From the NCBI GenBank assembly GCA_948470905.1, contig CAOKQK010000039.1, positions 1 to 33,209 of the forward strand: DNA of 33,209 nt, read 5' to 3'. This document shows, in pieces, positions 31,992 to 33,209 of the stretch; the first letter of the stretch is position 1, and each line of letters opens with the position of its first letter. This DNA is from an uncultured Lachnospiraceae bacterium. GTDB taxonomy: Bacteria; Bacillota; Clostridia; Lachnospirales; Lachnospiraceae. A program made the position numbers and the translations under genes. A model generated the notes under the pieces. The model was not told the origin of the DNA. It made no database searches and saw nothing but the letters and a program-made list of their open reading frames with translations.

Positions 31992-32468
31992 ATGGATAAT
32001 AACAGTTTAGCGCATACCAAGTGGGAATGCAAGTATCATCTGGTGTTTGCACCAAAGTACAGAAGGCAGATTATATATGGAAAGATTAAGGCAGATGTGG
32101 AACAAATACTGAGTACCCTTTGCAAGAGGAAAGGAATAGAGATAATAGAAGCGGAGTGCTGTAAGGATCATGTGCATATGCTGGTAAGGATCCCGCCCAA
32201 GTACAGCGTGTCGGAAATTATGGGTAATCTGAAAGGGAAGAGCTCGCTGATGATATTCGAGCGGCAGGCAAACCTGAAGTACAAATATGGGAACCGTCAT
32301 TTCTGGTGCAGAGGGTATTATGTGGATACGGTGTGAAAGAACACCAAGCGGATTCAGGAGTACATAGCAAATCAGCTGAAAGAGGATCACGAAGCGGATC
32401 AGATGACGCTGAATGAGTATATAGACCCGTTTACGGGTGAGCCAGTACAAAAAGGCACAAAGAAATAA
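31992..32468 (+). pseudogene. tnpA: IS200-type transposase with premature stop
   Basis: The frame encodes a Y1 transposase that would be 158 residues. It begins TKWECKYHLVFAPKYRRQIIYGK and has the HUH metal motif in CKDHVHMLVRIPPKYSVSEIMGNLKGKSS and the FWCRGYYVDTV segment. A TGA at 32334-32336 (codon 115) interrupts it where relatives usually have Gly (DTVG-N), consistent with a GGA-to-TGA change. The same frame then continues KNTKRIQEYIANQLKEDHEADQMTLNEYIDPFTGEP to TAA at 32466. The probable catalytic tyrosine, Tyr124 in QEYIANQ, is nine codons after the stop, so the truncated product lacks it. Confidence 0.85.
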
Positions 32469-32646
32469 AGCCCCTGAAAGGGGAAGCCAGTGAAGGAAGC
32501 CATCGCGGGAGGCTCAAGGAGCCGGCAAGAAAAAGGAGGCGATGGGAAAGCTTTAGGGCAAGCCTGAGAAAGAAGTGCGGTTGGCAAATCCCTCAGGCGC
32601 CTTCCGGGCGCAAGTCGGTAAGAGCCCCTTATAGGGGCAGAGCAAG
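32469..32646 (+). other. Hairpin-rich non-coding tail of the IS200 element
   Basis: Between the transposase frame and the right-end hairpin lie four short stem-loops in series: CCCC/GGGG (32471-32483), GGCTC/GAGCC (32511-32523), GCGCC/GGCGC (32597-32611) and GCCCC/GGGGC (32624-32638). There is no coding frame of note. Such a tail is longer than needed for the right end alone. Confidence 0.55.
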
Positions 32647-32726
32647 CCACCGGCTAAGCCGGTGGTCTTGACTTATGCGCCCGCGGGGGGATTGACTCTC
32701 GTATTATGATCGTGGGCGCCGCCTTC

Positions 32727-33209
32727 TCACTTTCTCTCATCCAGGTACAGCTGCACCCGGTTGTGGATGACCGCCGTTACCTCCTGGATGCTCTTGCTGC
32801 CGTTAAAATAATCCGCCGCTTCCATATAGACGATGTCCAGGATCGGCCCAGTGCGGTATGGCAGGACGTACACATTTTCCAGCGCCGCCAGGTATTCCTC
32901 TATCCGTTCTTCCGTTATGTCGGCTCTGCGGAAGGTCTTCATGAATTTAACGATTTCACCTTCATCCACATAGGAGCCCCCGTGGGAATGCGTCCCGGTC
33001 TCTCCCAGCTCCTCCAGCCCGTTTTCAATCCACTTTTCCAGAGCAGCCCTGTTCACGGGGACATTGCTTTCCAGCTGTACCTGTGACTTCTCATCCAGCA
33101 GGTAAGCCAGGAACTTCAGCGCTCCTTCTCGATGGGGGGACGCGGCATTGACTGCCAGGGTATTTCCGTCATCCACCGCCCCATGGCAGCCGTCGTCAAA
33201 GAGCACGCC
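32727..33209 (-). CDS. Extracellular solute-binding protein, C-terminal part only
   Basis: The frame is open to the right edge, so about 160 C-terminal residues of a larger protein are visible on the minus strand. The pattern NTLAVNAASPHREGALKFLAYLLDEKSQVQLES, then VPVNRAALEKWIENG and a final segment with YFNGSKSIQEVTAVIHNRVQLYLDER, is that of family 1 ABC-transporter substrate-binding lipoproteins, where the C-terminus packs against the sugar or oligosaccharide site. The ligand cannot be told. The signal peptide and permease genes, if present, lie outside the window. No terminator with a T-run is evident after its stop. Confidence 0.85.
   Translation of the reverse strand, partial: GVLFDDGCHGAVDDGNTLAVNAASPHREGALKFLAYLLDEKSQVQLESNVPVNRAALEKWIENGLEELGETGTHSHGGSYVDEGEIVKFMKTFRRADITEERIEEYLAALENVYVLPYRTGPILDIVYMEAADYFNGSKSIQEVTAVIHNRVQLYLDERK

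Larger units (their letters stand above)
31878..32666 (+). mobile_element. IS200-type insertion sequence, degenerate
   Basis: A single Y1 HUH transposase gene lies between subterminal hairpins of the same sequence: CACCGGC/GCCGGTG at 31879-31895 on the left and CCACCGGC/GCCGGTGG at 32647-32665 on the right. This is the end structure of IS200/IS605 elements, which lack terminal inverted repeats. Exact cleavage points cannot be set from one copy; they should lie within about 20 bases outside the hairpins. No tnpB is present. The transposase gene has a premature stop, so the copy cannot move by itself. It sits just after the tpiA terminator. Confidence 0.85.

Noticed and set aside
32469-32665. 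Group I intron part of an IStron
   Set aside because: The tail is too short for a group I core and I find no P3-P7 core segments.

Overview
The window looks like a chromosomal segment from an anaerobic, fairly GC-rich member of the Clostridia, most likely Lachnospiraceae (inference from gene families; no database search was possible). Pointers are the Gram-positive order infB-rbfA-nrnA-truB-ribF, a class III (oxygen-sensitive) ribonucleotide reductase pair, an MBOAT/DHHW surface acetylation pair, an Rpn-family nuclease, strong AGGAGG-type ribosome binding sites and canonical housekeeping promoters. All genes read on the + strand except a DtxR-type regulator and the truncated solute-binding protein at the right edge.

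Layout. 1-6702: a translation/RNA operon. IF-2 is cut at the left edge and carries in-frame 15- and 20-residue repeats and a long RG-rich tail; it is followed by rbfA, nrnA, truB and ribF. 6780-11120: a Na/Pi cotransporter with a PhoU-like tail, a secreted NlpC/P60 cell-wall hydrolase, a zinc-ribbon membrane protein and rpsO, each with its own promoter or terminator. 11471-17921: pnp, a tldD/tldE pair, a nitroreductase and a second small zinc-ribbon membrane protein. The gaps hold palindromic repeat elements related to one another. 18275-22388: an Rpn-type nuclease, then nrdD-nrdG behind a promoter with two NrdR-like boxes and a terminator-like hairpin in the leader. 22428-24475: a DtxR-type regulator on the minus strand, a consensus promoter that may drive a small RNA, and an ECF-like sigma factor translationally coupled to a membrane anti-sigma-like protein that seems to start at an AUA codon. 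24749-27983: a lipoprotein, an MBOAT O-acyltransferase and a DHHW/AlgX-like protein. 28191-31801: gapA, pgk and tpiA. 31878-32666: a degenerate IS200-type element. 32727-33209: the C-terminal end of an extracellular solute-binding protein.

How the parts fit. The left half is core translation, RNA decay and cofactor supply. The right half covers anaerobic DNA precursor synthesis, metal and stress regulation, surface modification and lower glycolysis. The most unusual structure is a seven-copy 52-bp tandem array joining the pgk stop codon to the tpiA promoter. Its first copy is the 3' end of pgk itself, its last copy supplies the -35 region of the tpiA promoter, and the copies show a compensatory base-pair change in a predicted hairpin. 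Other points of note are the AUA start, the orphan promoter and RNA candidate, the nrdD leader, the nonsense codon just before the IS200 catalytic tyrosine, and two families of dispersed palindromic repeats.
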